From assembly GCA_027186245.1 (NCBI GenBank), contig CP114489.1, forward strand, positions 1,557,501-1,621,500: DNA of 64,000 bases, written 5' to 3'. Under the pieces are notes generated by a model. It did not search any database, was not told where the DNA came from, and saw only the letters and a program-made list of their open reading frames with translations. Shown here piece after piece: positions 61,704-64,000 of the stretch. A program made the position numbers and the translations under genes. The DNA comes from Coriaria nepalensis. Its lineage: Eukaryota > Streptophyta > Magnoliopsida > Cucurbitales > Coriariaceae. Position 1 is the first letter of the stretch. Every line of letters starts with the position of its first letter.

Positions 61704-64000
61704 ATGGATACCCGATCTGCCACGAGCGCTCCGCCCTCGACTACATTTCCGGAGGTCGGAACTGATTCTACTCACGACATTCGCCCTCCTCGGCCGAACA
61801 GCTCTGCTCCATCCGTACATCGCGAGGTGTTCTTCTTATTTCAAATTTGAAATGATCTATGTTCTAGTCTTCTGGTATGATTGCGTTTATCATACCTGAT
61901 ACCTTTATTTTTCTTTCTCTGACCTTTTTTTTTATCGGTCGAACTGAAGAAGTACACTAAATTTTCCCCTTTCCGGTGAATTTTAGGATCTGTTTCTGAT
62001 GTTCATTCTATGATGATTACTTATACATTATGATTGTCTTGGAATTTCTTAAAATTTTGTAATTGAATGATGGGAAAATAATTATAGTAATGATAATGTG
62101 AGACAGGGGAGAGGGGGTCAGTGGGAGAATCTGGTTCTTGCATACAAGACTCTAGGGGTTGTATTTGGAGGGCTTGTGACATCCCCACTCTACGTATACC
62201 CGTCCATGCCATTGAAGTCACCTACTGAGGATGACTATTTGGGTATCTACAGCATAATGTTCTGGACTCTTACCCTTATTGGGGTCGTGAAGTATGCCGG
62301 CATTGCTCTCAAAGCTGATGATGAGGGAGAAGGTAAATTATATAACAAAATCATTGTATTGCTCTTGTTGTAATTGAATGGTAGATTCTCTAATTCATGG
62401 CCCTTATTTCGTATCAGCTCGGTATATGGTTGTTTTGGCATGCATACGGTTTGAATTATTATAAAATTATAAATTTACACCTCAACTTTAGGAAAGAAAA
62501 AAGAGGGGACTGTGTTAGTAGGAAGATGGTGTCAGTAAATAATTGGTTCACTTTATAGATAAACAAATTCAGAGTTTTTGGGGTCTTGTCCGTTTGCAGG
62601 TGGAACATTCGCATTGTATTCACTACTCTGCCGGAACCTGAATATTAGAATTCTTCCGACCAAGTGCACAACTCTCAGTGCCAATCTCCCGAAAACTATC
62701 TGGCATACAAGCACTGAAAAGCAAAGTTGGCTCGGAAAATTTATTGAAAGAAGTTTAGTTGCTAGAAGAGTGTTGCTTTTCATTGCCATCTTAGGCATGT
62801 GCATGCTTATTGGTGACGGTATACTAACGCCTGCAATCTCAGGTTTGTTGCCTTGCACTTATTTTTCTTTGTCTCTTTGGCTGTGCACCTATATAAACCT
62901 TTTACACTTAATTTCACTATTTTGTTCACAGTGCTCTCAGCAGTGGATGGGATAAGAGCACCCTTTCCCTCATTTAATAAATGTAAGTTTCTAGAGCTTT
63001 TACTTTTAGTTGTGACTCAAGGTAACCTGCCATTACATGTGATCCTTGTGCTCTTTTGGCCATTAGACTCAAGAATAATAAATCAGTCTTTCAGCAATTA
63101 AAAATAGTCAATTGATGGCAAGGTGTAGGTGATACCTGACTCTTTTTTCTTTTTTTTTTCCCCCGTATTGGTCTTGCAGATTTGGTGGAAATTCTGTCTG
63201 CAGTAGTTTTAGTTGCTCTTTTCCTACTGCAAAAGTTTGGTACCTCAAGGGTGAGTTTCCTTTTCTCCCCCATCATGGGTGCATGGACATTGTCAACCCC
63301 AATTATAGGAATCTATAGCATCATTCATCATTATCCAGGAATCTTTAAGGCCTTATCCCCACACTACATTTTCCTTTTCTTCTCAAGAAATGGAAAGGAA
63401 GGCTGGCTGTCTCTTGGTGGTGCCATCCTTTGCATCACAGGTGAGCATAAGCATTACATCTTCATAATATGCAATCCTAAATATAGGAGAAATTAATTGA
63501 CTGCCGCCTTCAGATCTTTAACAATATATTCATAATGTTTAGTAGTGCTTATTTTTTACAGCATCGTGTGCAAGTATCTGTTTCAACTCTTACTGACATG
63601 GCCGCTAAGTCTCACATTGTTTAGTAGTGCATAGAAACGCTGTTTATATTAAGTAACACTATGATACGTTCTTTGTTAAATACATGCCACAGGTATGTGC
63701 TTAATTAATCTTGCTATCACTTGTTCTTTCTAGGATCTGAGGCAATGTTTGCGGATCTTGGTCATTTCAACCAAAGATCTATACAGGTTTAGTAGCTATA
63801 TCATGTCTATCATTTGCCCTTCGGATTTCTTAGTTTTAAACAGCATACTAACTGTCCAACCCCCCTTTTTTCCATTTCCCACTCAACAGATTGCATTTTT
63901 GTTTATGATTTATCCATCTCTAGTTCTGACTTATGCGGGCCAGACAGCATACCTAATAATGAACCCCGATGATCATGATGATGGATTCTATAAGTTCATA
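61704..64000 (+). CDS. KT/HAK/KUP potassium transporter (partial, runs off window)
   Basis: Seven exons: 61704-61826, 62107-62332, 62600-62842, 62932-62982, 63180-63440, 63734-63786, 63890-64000 (continues beyond the edge). They give the first 356 aa in frame. The N-terminus is a hydrophilic Ser/Pro-rich cytosolic segment (from [18 protein letters not shown]). TM1 follows with [20 protein letters not shown], then [57 protein letters not shown] and [17 protein letters not shown], all KUP hallmarks. Family members carry K+ (some Na+) uptake at plasma or vacuolar membranes. The usual GVVYGDLGTSPLYV reads [15 protein letters not shown] associate this variant with the OsHAK17-like clade. The ATG at 61704 gives a 41-codon first exon in phase with exon 2. 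Confidence 0.93.

Noticed and set aside
61633..61899. 88-codon frame around the start of the potassium transporter
   Set aside because: The other frame (ATG 61704) joins in phase to exon 2 and ends at a splice donor; this one does not.
1..64000. CRISPR arrays, rRNA or intact tRNA genes, bacterial-type operons
   Set aside because: Scanned by eye; no regularly spaced conserved repeats with unique spacers, no convincing tRNA A/B boxes with a cloverleaf, no rRNA cores.

Overview
This is nuclear DNA of a flowering plant, most likely a eudicot. Every multi-exon gene has short GT-AG introns with T-rich acceptors, intergenic DNA is AT-rich, and the products include plant-specific families (SOS1, a PUX protein, a KT/HAK/KUP transporter, an ARC3-type plastid-division exon). 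I joined exons by hand from splice consensus and reading-frame continuity. All reconstructed genes keep frame across every junction.

Layout. 0-0.7 kb: end of a hAT-like transposon. 0.9-15 kb: a compact gene block with a NAA38-like LSM protein (minus), a five-KH-domain RNA-binding protein (plus), mitochondrial ornithine aminotransferase (plus) and an AUF-type F-box protein (plus). 17.4-21.4 kb: a decayed asparagine synthetase on the minus strand. 22.7-32.0 kb: a DUF3755/SANT-like nuclear protein (plus), then a UBA-UAS-UBX protein of the PUX7 type (minus). 33.4-35.2 kb: a complete cathepsin B-like protease.

36-47.5 kb is different in character. It holds a 5'-truncated, frameshifted NIP30/FAM192A-type gene whose last exon lies between two 43-bp inverted copies, a MITE-like foldback, an AT-rich tandem repeat with a period of about 626 bp, an orphan first exon of an ARC3-like gene, one intact Golgi-type glycosyltransferase (minus), an internally deleted TM9SF pseudogene and a decayed MuDR-type transposase. 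This stretch has clearly accumulated breaks, deletions and insertions.

48.5-60.4 kb: a complete 23-exon SOS1 plasma-membrane Na+/H+ antiporter (1149 aa) with its C-terminal DSPS phosphorylation motif and one GC-AG intron. A truncated U1 snRNA retropseudogene with a poly(A) tail lies just downstream. 61.7 kb to the end: the first seven exons of a KT/HAK/KUP potassium transporter, cut by the window edge.

Most genes are unrelated housekeeping functions. The one functional pairing is SOS1 (Na+ export) followed about 1.3 kb downstream, on the same strand, by a K+ transporter. I saw no CRISPR array, operon or foreign gene cassette. The unusual material is mainly the set of gene remnants and repeats, each recorded separately.
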